Positions 1 through 8,008 of a stretch of DNA of 64,000 nt are shown piece by piece. Source of the stretch: Anaerostipes hadrus ATCC 29173 = JCM 17467 (lineage in GTDB: Bacteria; Bacillota; Clostridia; Lachnospirales; Lachnospiraceae); NCBI RefSeq assembly GCF_030296915.1, contig NZ_AP028031.1:1855501-1919500 (forward strand). Reading direction: 5' to 3'. How positions within the stretch are numbered: the stretch's first letter is position 1; each line of letters opens with the position of its first letter. Under the pieces are notes generated by a model. It had not been told where the DNA came from and ran no database searches. It saw only the letters and a program-made list of their open reading frames with translations. The translations under genes were made by a program, and so were the position numbers.

Positions 1-1
1 C

Positions 2-949
2 AAAGAAGTCATTCCTGAATTCTTAATGTTATTAAAAGGTGTGATCGATTGTCCTGACCTTCCACTGAACGTATCAAGAAGTGCTCTTCAGAACGATGGA
101 TTCGTGAAGAAAATTTCTGATTACATCACAAAGAAAGTTGCTGATAAGTTAACTGGTATGTGCAAGACAGACCGTGAATCTTATGAAAAATACTGGGATG
201 ATATCAGTCCATTTATCAAATTTGGATTCATCCGTGACCAGAAATTCGCAGATAAGATCAAAGATTACATCTTATTTAAGAATATGGAACATAAATATGT
301 AACATTAAGCGACCTGGTTCCAGCTCCTGCAAACGATGATGATGTGACAACTTTATACTATATCACAGATGAAGTTCAGCAAAGCCAGTATATCAATATG
401 TTCAAAGAACAGGATATGGATGCTGTCATTTTAAATCATAACATTGATTCTGCATTTATCACACAGATCGAACAGCAGAATCAGCATATCAAATTTAAAC
501 GTATCGATGCGGATGTCGAAGATGCCCTTAAAGAAGATGTAGATGAAAAAGAATTAGATGAAATCAAGACTTCTTTAACTGACCTGTTTAGAAAGACTTT
601 AAACAAAGAAAACCTTGAAGTTCACGTTGAAAAATTAAAAGATGCAAAGATTTCTTCTATCATCACTTTATCTGAAGAAAGCAGACGTATGCAGGATATG
701 ATGAAGATGTATGCAATGCCTGGTATGGACCCTAATATGTTTGGTGCTCCTGCACAGGTTCTGACTCTAAATGCAAATAATACACTTGTGAAATATCTGT
801 TTGAGCATGGAGATGCCCAAAATGCAAAGATTATTTGCGAACAGCTGTATGATCTTGCCATGTTAAGTCATACAACATTAGCTCCTGAAGAAATGACAAA
901 ATTTGTTCAGAGAAGTAATGAGATTATGGAAATGATCACGAAATTTTAA
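2..949 (+). CDS. htpG: Molecular chaperone HtpG (Hsp90 family), 3' part
   Basis: This is the C-terminal part of the bacterial Hsp90 chaperone HtpG, a cytosolic ATP-driven homodimer that remodels client proteins. The reading frame is already open at base 2, so the ATP-binding N-terminal domain and the start lie outside the window. The conserved middle-domain stretch DCPDLPLNVSRS lies near the beginning. The remainder covers the end of the middle domain and the C-terminal dimerisation domain, ending in MEMITKF. About 315 codons are visible against roughly 620-650 in full-length members, so about half is missing. No co-transcribed gene follows on the plus strand; a long inverted repeat and a weak terminator-like hairpin come next. 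The family assignment is secure. Confidence 0.95.
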   Translation, partial: KEVIPEFLMLLKGVIDCPDLPLNVSRSALQNDGFVKKISDYITKKVADKLTGMCKTDRESYEKYWDDISPFIKFGFIRDQKFADKIKDYILFKNMEHKYVTLSDLVPAPANDDDVTTLYYITDEVQQSQYINMFKEQDMDAVILNHNIDSAFITQIEQQNQHIKFKRIDADVEDALKEDVDEKELDEIKTSLTDLFRKTLNKENLEVHVEKLKDAKISSIITLSEESRRMQDMMKMYAMPGMDPNMFGAPAQVLTLNANNTLVKYLFEHGDAQNAKIICEQLYDLAMLSHTTLAPEEMTKFVQRSNEIMEMITKF

Positions 950-977
950 TTTGTAGTTGGCCAACTGTAGATTTTGA

Positions 978-1208
978 GTATATGATAAAAAATAAATAAA
1001 CGATCGGAAGAGCAGCTAGAGAATTTTTCTCACGTTTTTTACAGATCGCTGATCCGCCGGCTTTCCTTGCGTAACTCGCCTTCAATGATATTCAAACCAG
1101 AACTCTTTGAAGCTCAAACAACGCACCAAGCCGGCTGCGAATCCGTAAAAAACGTGGCAAAATTCTAATGCTGCTCTTCCGATCGTTTATTTATTTTTTA
1201 TCATATAC
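978..1208. repeat. Long imperfect inverted repeat (about 230 bp hairpin element)
   Basis: Bases 978-1015 are the exact reverse complement of 1171-1208, giving 38 bp of perfect pairing. Pairing continues inward with interruptions: an agaatttt block, a cacgttttttac block and a gccggctt block all have partners. A small apical stem (cttcaa/ttgaag) lies near 1079-1112. The whole 231 bp could fold into one long hairpin in DNA or RNA. It occupies most of the gene-free stretch 950-1451 after htpG. No open reading frame in it looks like a protein. It could be a MITE-like non-autonomous element or a structured RNA. The outer arm contains GATCGGAAGAGC, the core of a common sequencing adapter, most likely by chance (see findings). 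Confidence 0.85.
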
Positions 1209-1388
1209 CAGAAGTCTAAAGTGTGGACAATTACAAGATTGAAAAACTTAAGTGGGTATGTATGTTAAACGGTATTGATTTCTAATCTATAAATGGTTCC
1301 TTCTTCACTCAGAAGAACATAAATTCTATGTGGCTGGAATTTTTTTGCTGGTGGTGCTGGGTAATAAGCATTTATAGCATACAAACAG

Positions 1389-1415
1389 GACCTGTCATCA
1401 AACAACAGGTCTTTT
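1389..1415 (+). terminator. Possible rho-independent terminator
   Basis: A 7-bp stem (gacctgt/acaggtc) with a nine-base loop is followed by TTTT on the plus strand. It could end transcription entering from htpG, although it lies about 440 bp downstream of that stop codon. The stem is short, so the call is tentative. Confidence 0.4.
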
Positions 1416-1435
1416 ATATAGATGATTCACTTATG

Positions 1436-1463
1436 AAAAGACCAAGGGACTTTAATGTCCCTT
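1436..1463 (-). terminator. Possible terminator overlapping the yjdF stop codon
   Basis: The inverted repeat aagggac/gtccctt (1444-1450 with 1457-1463) includes the last codons and stop of yjdF. On the minus strand it is followed by a moderately T-rich run. It is a plausible but weak terminator for yjdF. Confidence 0.4.
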
Positions 1464-1868
1464 ATGCTTTTCTCTTTTCTTTTGCTGTTTCAGCTCAAAC
1501 GTTCGTTGTTTTTTGGTCTCTTTTTTCTTGCGACTTTTCTCTTTACGCTTCTGTTTGTTCTGTTCCTGCTGTAATTTCAACACCTGCTGCGATTTTGTCC
1601 CAATGCCTGTTTCCAGCATCTGCTTTTTTGCTTCTCGATGCATCCGTTTCGGATTTCTTCTTAAATCCTTTACAACAGTTTCAACAGCTGGACTGAATTT
1701 CAAACGAAAATAGTGTTTTTGAATATATTCCTGCACTTCATAATCTTTTGGTTCTACACCAAACGTTACCTTCGCCACAGATAGTTTGCCGTCTTCCGTA
1801 CGCTCAAATATGCCTACCCAAAATGGCTTTTCAAAATATACCGTCAGTTTTCCATTTGTTTTGTCCAT
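1452..1868 (-). CDS. yjdF: YjdF family protein (DUF2992)
   Basis: This 138-residue protein matches the small YjdF family of Firmicutes by its N-terminal half: GKLTVYFEKPFWVGIFER, then VAKVTFGVEPKDYEVQEYI and a stretch ending RRNPKRMHREAKK. The C-terminal 45 residues are almost entirely Lys, Arg, Gln and Glu, consistent with a charged coiled or nucleic-acid-contacting tail. The biochemical role of the family is not established. Known members often sit behind the yjdF riboswitch, which senses aza-aromatic compounds. A structured leader fitting that position lies upstream here. The ATG is preceded by GGAGGG at good spacing. The gene is monocistronic and divergent from the DUF1275 gene. Confidence 0.85.
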   Translation of the reverse strand: MDKTNGKLTVYFEKPFWVGIFERTEDGKLSVAKVTFGVEPKDYEVQEYIQKHYFRLKFSPAVETVVKDLRRNPKRMHREAKKQMLETGIGTKSQQVLKLQQEQNKQKRKEKSRKKKETKKQRTFELKQQKKREKHKGH

Positions 1869-1884
1869 AAGAATCCCTCCTAAA

Positions 1885-1975
1885 ATTAATTAGGCAAAGA
1901 ATGGACAACCCGGAGGGGCAGGTTACTTACCCTATTTACATAGGACGGCCGGGCTACCTACCGGCTCTGGTACAT
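1885..1975 (-). promoter_or_regulatory. Structured leader of yjdF, candidate yjdF-motif riboswitch
   Basis: The 5' leader of yjdF, read on the minus strand, is GC-richer than its surroundings and holds several nested complementary segments. These are GCCGG with CCGGC, CCTA with TAGG, and GGTAGGT with ACCTGCC. Together they suggest a multi-helix RNA ending just before the ribosome binding site. A possible -10 (TACAAT) lies at 1981-1986. The call rests on position before yjdF plus the visible pairing. A covariance search with the Rfam yjdF model is needed to confirm the class. Confidence 0.65.
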
Positions 1976-2039
1976 AAATGATTGTACGTTGCGTTTTTAT
2001 CTTTGCATTTATAAGCTACTCTATCAGTAATAATACCAT

Positions 2040-2067
2040 AAAATTTTCATTGTTGTATGAAAATTTT
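2040..2067. promoter_or_regulatory. Perfect inverted repeat in the intergenic region before the DUF1275 gene
   Basis: Eleven-base arms (aaaattttcat / atgaaaatttt) flank a six-base loop. On the plus strand the hairpin is followed by a T-rich tract at 2068-2079. It could be an attenuator or terminator ahead of the DUF1275/AEC pair, or an operator. The sequence does not decide between these. Confidence 0.45.
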
Positions 2068-2156
2068 GCTTCTTTTTTATCTCTTCCTCATCTTTACAAT
2101 TCTTCTGGATGGATATATAATATTTTGGAAATATTTTTAAGAAAGCTGGTTTTTTC

Positions 2157-2876
2157 ATGTGTAGTAGGGATATGGATCGTTGGATCCATTTTAATATGGC
2201 AATCGTTGGGGGATTTCTTGGTGGTTTTGCGATTCTTAATCATCATGAACTCTTTGGTTCTGCGCAGACTTCGAATCTGATCTCTGTATTTGCAGATCTT
2301 GCTGGACACCCGGATGCGAATTTCTTTGTGCGACTTCTTGGTGTTTTTATTTATATGTTTGCATTATCACTGACGGTGATCTTACCAAAGTTTACAAGGC
2401 TGCATCTTCCTTATGTCAGTCTTTTTATAGATGCAATGGCAGCCTTGATCGTTGCTTTTCTTCCATCGGATCTGAATGATTTCATTGCCCTCTATCCGTT
2501 GTATTTTGCAATGGCAATTCAGTGGTGTTCCTTTAAGGGTGGGGATGGATTTACCTGCTCTACAATTTTTTCTACGAATAACCTGCGTCAGTTTACGACA
2601 TCTATGACAGAATATCTTTGCAGTAAAGATCCCGACGCCTTAAGAAAATGGAAATTTTTCGCTTCTGTTTTGCTTTGTTTCCATTTTGGTGTTATCGTTT
2701 CTTATCTATCTTGCAAAAACTTTGGACATACTGGTTCTCTTGTATGTTTTCTGCCTGTTTTCAGTGGTTTTTGTCTTGTGTGGACGAGAAAACATTTTGT
2801 TGCAGTGAAACATTTTGTCTACAACTATCTGATCACACCAAAGAAAAGTTCAGCTTATACTACAGAAAGTGAGTAA
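2157..2876 (+). CDS. YoaK/DUF1275 family membrane protein
   Basis: This 239-residue integral membrane protein belongs to the DUF1275 (YoaK) family. The family's typical first helix and motif are visible as GGFLGGFAILNHHELFGSAQTSNLI, which resembles GGxxDAxxY...NAQTGN. About six hydrophobic segments follow, including ones around residues 58-75, 85-100, 105-120 and 165-210. The function of the family is unknown, and membrane transport is only an inference. Two starts are possible, 2157 and 2172; neither has a strong ribosome binding site. The AEC transporter gene begins 2 bp after the stop, so the two form an operon and may share a physiological role in small-molecule efflux. Confidence 0.75.
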   Translation: MCSRDMDRWIHFNMAIVGGFLGGFAILNHHELFGSAQTSNLISVFADLAGHPDANFFVRLLGVFIYMFALSLTVILPKFTRLHLPYVSLFIDAMAALIVAFLPSDLNDFIALYPLYFAMAIQWCSFKGGDGFTCSTIFSTNNLRQFTTSMTEYLCSKDPDALRKWKFFASVLLCFHFGVIVSYLSCKNFGHTGSLVCFLPVFSGFCLVWTRKHFVAVKHFVYNYLITPKKSSAYTTESE

Positions 2877-2878
2877 TT

Positions 2879-3823
2879 ATGGAAAATTTAATCTTTAGCT
2901 TAAACGCTACAGTTCCTGTCTTTTTGATGATGCTCTTAGGACTTGTCTTTAAAAAGATTGGATGGATTGATGATATTTTTGCTTCGAAAATGAATAAGTT
3001 TGTTTTTATGGTTCCTTTGCCTGTCTTGGTATTTGAGGATCTTGCAACGGTTGATTTTTCAAAAGTCTGGGATGTTAAGTTTGTCCTGTTTTGTTTTATC
3101 GTTACCATGATCAGTATTACGATTTCTTTTCTGATTTCTTGTCTGCTAGGTGATAAAACGATCCGTGGAGAATTTATTCAGGCGGCTTACCGAAGCAGTG
3201 CTGCTCTCCTTGGAATCGCATTTATCCAAAACATTTATGGAAATGCCGGAATGGCTCCTTTGATGATCATTGGAAGTGTACCATTATATAATATGATGGC
3301 TGTTGTTGTCTTATCTGTATTTAAACCTGGACAGAGTGGGCTTGACCATACTGTTGTGAAAAAAACGGTCAAAGGAATCGTGACAAACCCAATCCTTATC
3401 GGAATTGTTGCTGGACTTGTCTGGTCTGCATTAAAAATTCCAATGCCTGCAATCCCTAAAAAGGTTATTTCAAGCATTGGAAATGTCGCCACTCCAATGG
3501 GACTCATGGCGATGGGCGCTACCTTCGATATCAAAAAAGCTTTTGGAAAGATCAAACCATCTGCCATTGCTGCTTTTATGAAACTTATTGGTCTTTGTGC
3601 CATTTTCCTGCCAATTGCAGTGAAACTTGGATTCCGTACCGATAAGTTGGTTGCCATCCTTATCATGCTTGGTTCCGCAACAACAGTAAGTAGTTTTGTT
3701 ATGGCGAAGAATATGGGACATGAGGGAACTCTTTCTTCCAGTGTTGTCATGTTAACAACGATGTTTAGTGCATTTACAGTTACGGGATGGCTATATATTT
3801 TAAGACATTTTATGTTAATCTAG
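2879..3823 (+). CDS. AEC family transporter (auxin efflux carrier-type permease)
   Basis: This 314-residue permease has the AEC layout: two bundles of five hydrophobic helices separated by a polar loop near residues 155-170. Recognisable segments are the N-terminal PVFLMMLLGLVFKKIGWI and a second-half helix with ATPMGLMAMGATF. Bacterial AEC proteins export or import organic acids such as malate or malonate; the substrate here cannot be read from sequence. The ATG follows the DUF1275 stop by 2 bp with a GAAAGTGAG-like ribosome binding site inside the upstream gene. Its stop abuts the asnB stop on the other strand with no intervening base, so the two transcription units converge tail to tail. 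Confidence 0.85.
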   Translation: MENLIFSLNATVPVFLMMLLGLVFKKIGWIDDIFASKMNKFVFMVPLPVLVFEDLATVDFSKVWDVKFVLFCFIVTMISITISFLISCLLGDKTIRGEFIQAAYRSSAALLGIAFIQNIYGNAGMAPLMIIGSVPLYNMMAVVVLSVFKPGQSGLDHTVVKKTVKGIVTNPILIGIVAGLVWSALKIPMPAIPKKVISSIGNVATPMGLMAMGATFDIKKAFGKIKPSAIAAFMKLIGLCAIFLPIAVKLGFRTDKLVAILIMLGSATTVSSFVMAKNMGHEGTLSSSVVMLTTMFSAFTVTGWLYILRHFMLI

Positions 3824-5680
3824 CTAACTTAGATCCAATATGATCTGGTATTTTTCCAGCCAGTAATTGACTTGCAGAAGGTAAGCGATCATCTGAGGAC
3901 CTGCCATCAACTGTCCATACCATGGTTTACCATAGTCTTTCGGACTGTCTAAGAATCTGCTTAGTTTATATGCATCGATCAGTTCTTTGATCGGTGCTCC
4001 TTTTTTTGCCATAACTTTCAGAAGTTCTTTGGATAAGATTTTTTCATAGTTTGGATCATAAGTCTTTGGATATGGACTTTTTCTTCGATACAATACCTCA
4101 TCTGGCAGGATTCCTTCCCCTGCTGCTCTTAGCAATCCTTTTACCACACCATTTAAACATTTTAACTCCCACGGAACATTATAAAGATATTCCACGATCC
4201 TATGATCAGCAAACGGCACTCGTGCTTCTAACCCACAATGCATGCTCGTGCGATCCATGCGATCCATTAAGGTTACCATAAACCATCTTAGATTCAGATA
4301 AGAAATCTGCCTTCTTCTAGCTTCGATCTGATCTTCTCCATAAAGTTTTGGCGTCTCATTGATCGTCTTTTGATAAGCTGTTCTTGCATAAGATTCTAAA
4401 TCCACTTTCTGTATGATATCATCATTTAACAGCATTTTTCTTGGCTGCATATCCATAGACCATGGGAAAATCTCTGCCTTGAAGCATTCCTCTTTATGAA
4501 ACCATGGATAACCGCCAAAAATTTCATCTGCACACTCCCCTGTTAATGTTACTTTGTTATATTTTACAACTTTCGAACAAAAATATAGCATCGAAGACTC
4601 CACATCTGCCATACATGGAAGATCTCTGGCATCAACTGCTTTGTATAGATTTTCGATCATATTTTCATTGTCGCATTCCAAATATCTGTGATCTGTCTTT
4701 GCATAATCAACCATCTTATCAACCCATGGGCGGTCTTCGCTTGGCTGGAAGGCGTTTGATTTAAAATATTTATGATTATTTACAAAATCAAAGGAAAATG
4801 TGTTTAAATTTTTTCCTTCTTTTTGAAGCTTTTTCGCACAGATTGCTGTGACAAGACTACTGTCAACTCCACCAGATAAAAATGTACTGATTGGAATATC
4901 GGATAACATCTGCATTTCCACGGCATCTTTTACTAGCCACCTTGTATGCTCGATCGTATCTTTTTCGCTGTCTGTGTGTTTTTTCGCTTTCAATTCCCAA
5001 TATGCACGATCTTTCAGCCCTTCACGATCGTATTCCAGGAAATGCCCTGGAAGGACTTCATAAATATCTTTGAACACTCCTTTTCCATATGACTTTGCAG
5101 GTCCCAACCCAAAGATTTCACAAAGTCCTTCTCTGTTGATCACTGGTTTGACTCCTGGATAGGCAAACAAGCCTTTGATCTCAGATGCAAAGATTAATGT
5201 ATCTCCCCGTTTTATATAGAATAATGGCTTCACACCAACACGATCTCTGATCAAATATAATTTCTTCCGTTTCCCATCCCACAGAGCAATAGAAAAAATT
5301 CCATTCAACTCTTCAATATAAGAAATCCCATACCTGATATACCCGGTTAATACAACTTCCGTGTCACTCGTTGTCGAAAACATTTCTCCTTCTTTGATCA
5401 GTTGTTCTTTTAACGTTTTCATGTTATAAATCTCGCCATTTAAGATGATTGCGTAGGTATTTCCTTCTTTCTTTTTACACATTGGCTGATGTCCCCTGTA
5501 AAGGTCAAGGATTGACAATCGTACATGCCCTAATGCACAGCCATTTTCCAAAAATATTCCTTCATCATCTGGACCTCGATGTCTTTGAACTTCATTCATT
5601 TTCTTTAAGATCTGATATATTTCTTTCTCTGTTTTTTTATCATTGTTTCTAGGATTTAGAAATCCTGCAATTCCACACAT
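3824..5680 (-). CDS. asnB: Asparagine synthase (glutamine-hydrolysing)
   Basis: AsnB converts aspartate, glutamine and ATP to asparagine. The N-terminal class II glutaminase domain begins MCGIAGF, with Cys2 as nucleophile after Met removal, and contains the RHRGPDDEG and EIYN motifs. The C-terminal synthetase domain carries the ATP pyrophosphatase loop SGGVDSSL near residue 270 and the LTGECADEIFGGYPWF motif near residue 380. The 618-residue length is normal for the family. The start codon lies 15 bp after the dpaB stop with an AGAGGTAG ribosome binding site, so it is probably co-transcribed with the dipicolinate synthase genes. This placement raises the possibility of sporulation-linked expression, which is inference only. 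Confidence 0.93.
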   Translation of the reverse strand: MCGIAGFLNPRNNDKKTEKEIYQILKKMNEVQRHRGPDDEGIFLENGCALGHVRLSILDLYRGHQPMCKKKEGNTYAIILNGEIYNMKTLKEQLIKEGEMFSTTSDTEVVLTGYIRYGISYIEELNGIFSIALWDGKRKKLYLIRDRVGVKPLFYIKRGDTLIFASEIKGLFAYPGVKPVINREGLCEIFGLGPAKSYGKGVFKDIYEVLPGHFLEYDREGLKDRAYWELKAKKHTDSEKDTIEHTRWLVKDAVEMQMLSDIPISTFLSGGVDSSLVTAICAKKLQKEGKNLNTFSFDFVNNHKYFKSNAFQPSEDRPWVDKMVDYAKTDHRYLECDNENMIENLYKAVDARDLPCMADVESSMLYFCSKVVKYNKVTLTGECADEIFGGYPWFHKEECFKAEIFPWSMDMQPRKMLLNDDIIQKVDLESYARTAYQKTINETPKLYGEDQIEARRRQISYLNLRWFMVTLMDRMDRTSMHCGLEARVPFADHRIVEYLYNVPWELKCLNGVVKGLLRAAGEGILPDEVLYRRKSPYPKTYDPNYEKILSKELLKVMAKKGAPIKELIDAYKLSRFLDSPKDYGKPWYGQLMAGPQMIAYLLQVNYWLEKYQIILDLS

Positions 5681-5695
5681 ACACGCTACCTCTTT

Positions 5696-6286
5696 TTATT
5701 TTTTATGATCAATGAGAACCGGCTGGTATTGTCTGCCTTTTAATGCCTGCAAAATTGTCGGAATGAGCAGTCTTGTATCCGCGATCATGGAGTTTGGCTT
5801 CTTTACCGGATCATCCTGTCCGAATGGTACAAAATAAATATGCTTATGATTTAAAAGATTCCCGATATTCTTAAGATTCATACCTAAGGCATCATTGCTC
5901 GCCATAGAGATAACGACTGGTTTTTCATTCCGCAGCTGCGCTTTAGCTGCCATTAAAACCGGAGTATCTGTAATTCCATTGGCAAGTTTCGCCATGGTAT
6001 TTCCTGTACATGGCATTAAAATCAGGATATCCAGACACCCTGTCGGACCGATGATTTCTGCTTCTTCAATCGTTTTCATCGGTTCATTTCCTGTCATATC
6101 GTGTGCTCTTTTTACAAATTCCTCACCTTTTCCAAACCTGCATTTAATATGCTGGGATATGTCAGAAAAGATCGTCTGCAAGATCGCACCTTCTTCTAGT
6201 AAGCGATCAATCTGTTCAAAGGCTTTTGTGTAAGTGCAAAAGGAACCTGTCATTGCTACTCCGATTCTTTTATTTTTCAATACCAT
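5696..6286 (-). CDS. dpaB: Dipicolinate synthase subunit B
   Basis: DpaB (SpoVFB) is the flavoprotein-like subunit of dipicolinate synthase, which oxidises dihydrodipicolinate to the spore-core compound dipicolinic acid in the mother cell. The N-terminus GVAMTGSFCTYTKAFEQI, the GPTGCLDILILMPCTGNTMAKL segment and KPVVISMASNDALG are typical. I place the start at 6286 rather than 6301, because that ATG follows GGAGAGATCAAAC. It overlaps the end of dpaA by 17 bp, as expected for coupled translation. The gene lies between dpaA and asnB in one unit and implies a spore-forming host. Confidence 0.92.
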   Translation of the reverse strand: MVLKNKRIGVAMTGSFCTYTKAFEQIDRLLEEGAILQTIFSDISQHIKCRFGKGEEFVKRAHDMTGNEPMKTIEEAEIIGPTGCLDILILMPCTGNTMAKLANGITDTPVLMAAKAQLRNEKPVVISMASNDALGMNLKNIGNLLNHKHIYFVPFGQDDPVKKPNSMIADTRLLIPTILQALKGRQYQPVLIDHKK

Positions 6287-7142
6287 GTTTGATCTCTCCA
6301 CTGATTTCTAAAACTTTTTTTGCAAGCATGATCCCAGAAGATTTCGGGGAATAAATGCCTGGAAGACTTGGGCATAGTTTTGCACAGATTCCTAGTTTTT
6401 CCGCCATTTGATGGTTTGTTCCACCAGGATAGGAAGCAATATCTATGATACAGGATTCTTTGGAGATCTTCCTGAGGATATCTTCTTTTAGGATCTGTTT
6501 TGGAACGGTATTAAAAATATGATCATACTGACAGATCCGCCGTTTTAGTTCCGTAAAATCCATAACATCAAGTCCAAAAGATTTTGCAAGACTTCTTGCT
6601 GTTTTATTTCTGGCACAGACTGTTACCTGAGCATCCATTCCTTTTAGTTTCGCTGCAAGAACTTTTGCACATCTTCCATAGCCAAGAACCAGACAACGAC
6701 TTTTGTGAAGATTGATCGGCTGCATCTTGATCGCTTCCATGATCGCACCTTCTGCAGTTGCGATCGCATTGTAGATAGCGACATCATCCATTTTCATGAA
6801 GTCAAATGCTTTGATTTCTTTTTGTTCACATTCATGTCGAATTTCTTCATTGATACATCCCCCAAATAAAATCTGTTCTTTCGTCATTTCTTGAAACAGT
6901 GTTTCTACTGACATTTTTTTGTTACTAGAACTTCCTGTGATTTCCCCGTTTTTTGAAAAAACGACGGGTCCAATAATGCACTTTGCTTCTCTTATGACAT
7001 TTTCAAAAGATTTACCTTCCTTGCATTCTGAGCCTTCTTTTTTGGTTGCATATGTGATAACCTGATATCTTTGATTTTTTAGATAGTTGGCTAAATATAC
7101 CTGTCTCATATCACCGCCGATAACGGCAAAATCATAAATCAC
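6270..7142 (-). CDS. dpaA: Dipicolinate synthase subunit A (GTG start)
   Basis: DpaA (SpoVFA) is the dehydrogenase-like subunit of dipicolinate synthase. The N-terminal region DFAVIGGDMRQVYLANYL and the central Rossmann motif CLVLGYGRCAKVLAAKL are characteristic, as is SCIIDIASYPGGTNH near residue 235. The length, 290 residues, fits the family. The first codon is GTG, preceded by AAAGGAAAAAAGACT; no upstream ATG is in frame. It is the first gene of the dpaA-dpaB-asnB unit. In Bacillus this operon is under mother-cell sigma-K control, but no sigma-K-type promoter could be confidently identified in the 270 bp upstream. Confidence 0.92.
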   Translation of the reverse strand: MIYDFAVIGGDMRQVYLANYLKNQRYQVITYATKKEGSECKEGKSFENVIREAKCIIGPVVFSKNGEITGSSSNKKMSVETLFQEMTKEQILFGGCINEEIRHECEQKEIKAFDFMKMDDVAIYNAIATAEGAIMEAIKMQPINLHKSRCLVLGYGRCAKVLAAKLKGMDAQVTVCARNKTARSLAKSFGLDVMDFTELKRRICQYDHIFNTVPKQILKEDILRKISKESCIIDIASYPGGTNHQMAEKLGICAKLCPSLPGIYSPKSSGIMLAKKVLEISGEIKHGIEK

Positions 7143-7250
7143 AGTCTTTTTTCCTTTCTTTTTTCTTCTATTTAATATATGTGATTTTTATTCATTTTGT
7201 TCTTTTAAAAATACATCAATTTTACCCCTTTAAAAATTAAAAAGTAGTGA

Positions 7251-7321
7251 TATAATAAACTCAAGTGCATAGAAACACCTACAATACAGCAAGAGCTTCC
7301 ACTACACTGGGAGCTCTTTTT
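7251..7321 (+). promoter_or_regulatory. Promoter -10 and attenuator-like hairpin in the L25 leader
   Basis: A consensus -10 TATAAT lies at 7251-7256, without a good -35. About 35 bp further on, 7291-7300 (aagagcttcc) pairs with 7309-7318 with one G-U pair, and a run of T follows. That is a rho-independent terminator shape placed between the promoter and the L25 gene, which begins 90 bp later. It suggests premature termination as a control on L25/Ctc, or the end of a short leader RNA. Confidence 0.55.
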
Positions 7322-7411
7322 GTGTATTTATATATTTTATACACAAAGTACTTCCGGTGTTATACCATAACATGCATAATATCTTAATGTTTTTTCAAGG
7401 AGGAACTTTTT

Positions 7412-7993
7412 ATGAACACATTAACTGCAGAAAAAAGAGATTTGAAAACAAAGGCTAAAAAATTAAGAAAAGAAGGTTATGTTATCGGAAATCTGTTTGG
7501 CAGAGATATCGAAAATTCCATTCCATTGAAAGTTGATTCCCGTGAAGCCGCTAAATTCTTAAAGGATAACAAAAAAGGAGCTCATATTACTTTACTTGTT
7601 GACGGAGAAAATGTAGACGCCATCGTAAAAGAAATCGACTACAATGCCATGAAAAACGAAACAATGTTTATTAACTTCCAGGCATTAGTTGCTGACGAAA
7701 AGATCCACACAACTGCTGCGATCGAATTATTAAACGAAGATGCTGTACAGAATGGTATCGTTGAACAGTCCTTATCTGAAATCGAATACAAAGCATTCCC
7801 AGCTGATATCGTTGAAAAGGTTGAGATTGATTTAACACAGTACAATGTTGGTGATATGATCCATGTCAAAGACTTGCCATTAGCTGCTAACAGCAAAATC
7901 TCTCTTGTTACACCAGAAGATACTCTGGTCGTTAACATCGCAGAACCTGAAGCTGTTCCTGAAGATGAAGACGAAGAAGCGGCTGAAGAATAA
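7412..7993 (+). CDS. rplY: 50S ribosomal protein L25 / general stress protein Ctc
   Basis: This 193-residue protein is the long (TL5/Ctc) form of ribosomal protein L25, which binds 5S rRNA in the large subunit. The N-terminal L25 beta-barrel begins MNTLTAEKRDLKTKAKKLRKEGYV. The C-terminal Ctc domain contains FPADIVEKVEIDLTQYNVGD and HVKDLP. The protein ends in the acidic tail EDEDEEAAEE found in many Firmicutes. A strong AAGGAGGAA ribosome binding site precedes the ATG. The gene is monocistronic, with an attenuator-like leader upstream and a strong bidirectional terminator at 8009-8047. In Bacillus the homologue Ctc is stress-induced; here only the leader hints at regulation. Confidence 0.92.
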   Translation: MNTLTAEKRDLKTKAKKLRKEGYVIGNLFGRDIENSIPLKVDSREAAKFLKDNKKGAHITLLVDGENVDAIVKEIDYNAMKNETMFINFQALVADEKIHTTAAIELLNEDAVQNGIVEQSLSEIEYKAFPADIVEKVEIDLTQYNVGDMIHVKDLPLAANSKISLVTPEDTLVVNIAEPEAVPEDEDEEAAEE

Positions 7994-8008
7994 ATAAATC
8001 AGTGAAAG

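Noticed and set aside
1001..1013. GATCGGAAGAGC resembling a sequencing adapter
   Set aside because: It lies inside 38-bp arms present on both sides of a larger natural-looking palindrome, with continuous flanks, so adapter contamination is unlikely; kept only as a caution.
1328..1696. 122-codon plus-strand frame
   Set aside because: It lies opposite yjdF, has no recognisable domain, and mirrors the Lys/Arg/Gln-rich C-terminus of the real gene.
3235..3750. 171-codon minus-strand frame
   Set aside because: Entirely antisense to the AEC transporter, which has clear family features and a ribosome binding site.
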